Positions 63,864-64,000 of a DNA stretch of 64,000 bases are shown in pieces. This DNA is from Mucilaginibacter arboris (GTDB lineage: Bacteria > Bacteroidota > Bacteroidia > Sphingobacteriales > Sphingobacteriaceae): assembly GCF_009754915.1 (NCBI RefSeq), contig NZ_WPIK01000002.1, positions 1 through 64,000 on the forward strand. Direction: 5' to 3'. The notes beneath the pieces are model-generated. The model did no database searches, was not told the DNA's origin, and worked only from the letters and a program-made list of their open reading frames with translations. Each line of letters starts with the position of its first letter. The stretch's first letter is position 1. The translations under genes and the position numbers were made by a program.

Positions 63864-64000
63864 ATGAAAAAAAGTTCGATTTTAGGTATTATAGTAATCG
63901 CGGTTGCTATCTGTATCATTATTAGTACTTATGCGGATACCAGCACTTACGGTTCTTTTAAAGAAGCCAAAACAACACACAGCGAACTTCACGTAGTTGG
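63864..64000 (+). CDS. ccmE: CcmE-type cytochrome c maturation protein (partial, 5' end)
   Basis: The first 45 codons of a gene cut by the window end. MKKSSILGIIVIAVAICIII is a single membrane anchor, followed by a periplasmic start TYADTSTYGSFKEAKTTHSE, which fits CcmE of Bacteroidota, the periplasmic heme chaperone that receives heme from CcmC. The heme-binding His region is beyond the window. It has its own promoter and is separated from ccmCD by gdh and a two-gene insert. Confidence 0.7.
   Translation, partial: MKKSSILGIIVIAVAICIIISTYADTSTYGSFKEAKTTHSELHVV

Overview
The window is a continuous piece of a Bacteroidota chromosome, most likely a Sphingobacteriaceae member close to Pedobacter or Mucilaginibacter. 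This rests on the gldKLMN core of the type IX secretion system (T9SS), SprE and GldB lipoproteins, a secreted protein with a T9SS C-terminal sorting domain, a TonB-type outer-membrane barrel, an ATP synthase operon without atpD/atpC, TAnnTTTG promoter boxes and moderate AT richness. The genus is inference. I see no rRNA, tRNA, CRISPR array, prophage or complete insertion sequence.

Layout. 0-6 kb (minus strand): UbiA-like membrane protein, membrane-anchored metallophosphoesterase, MoxR-like ATPase with a VWA partner, and a PfkB sugar kinase. 6-15 kb: NTF2-like secreted protein, endonuclease III homologue, a repeat-filled gap, tandem cupin_8 (JmjC-like) genes, fasciclin protein, HemW, FGGY kinase, DUF4271 protein and HemD. 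15-20 kb: gldK-gldL-gldM-gldN, the T9SS core and motor. 20-27 kb (minus): uvrC, a class A penicillin-binding protein and the overlapping sprE. 27-33 kb: ATP synthase genes for two small membrane proteins, then a, c, b, delta, alpha and gamma. 33-36 kb: gldB and nadE. 36-42 kb: LytS/LytTR two-component pair, a secreted glycine-rich protein and an outer-membrane barrel protein. 42-50 kb (minus): murA (Asp in place of the catalytic Cys), DUF4290, uvrD/pcrA, a TPR sensor kinase without an ATPase domain, a 50-residue lipoprotein (plus strand) and a T9SS-exported SGNH hydrolase. 50-55 kb: M20 peptidase, rfbD, rfbA, GNAT, Crp/Fnr and pirin. 55-60 kb (minus): heptose/glycan cluster with GT9, GmhB-like phosphatase, a GT4-GmhA fusion and another glycosyltransferase. 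60-64 kb: ccmC, ccmD, glutamate dehydrogenase, a two-gene insert of unknown function and the start of ccmE.

The main novelty is a short sequence, TAAAAGAAG[C/T]AT (reverse complement AT[G/A]CTTCTTTTA). I count 29 exact copies by eye, plus 9 exact copies of a sister form TAAAAACAG[C/T]AT and about a dozen one-mismatch copies. Copies lie on both strands about equally (14 plus, 15 minus). They are strongly enriched between genes (18 of 29) but also sit inside eight genes, are usually preceded by an A/T block about 5-7 nt upstream, and in places occur as inverted pairs that make hairpins between genes. This resembles the layout of DNA uptake sequences in Neisseria and Haemophilus, but the role here is unproven. 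Two copies with identical 19-bp sequence flank the two-gene insert between gdh and ccmE.
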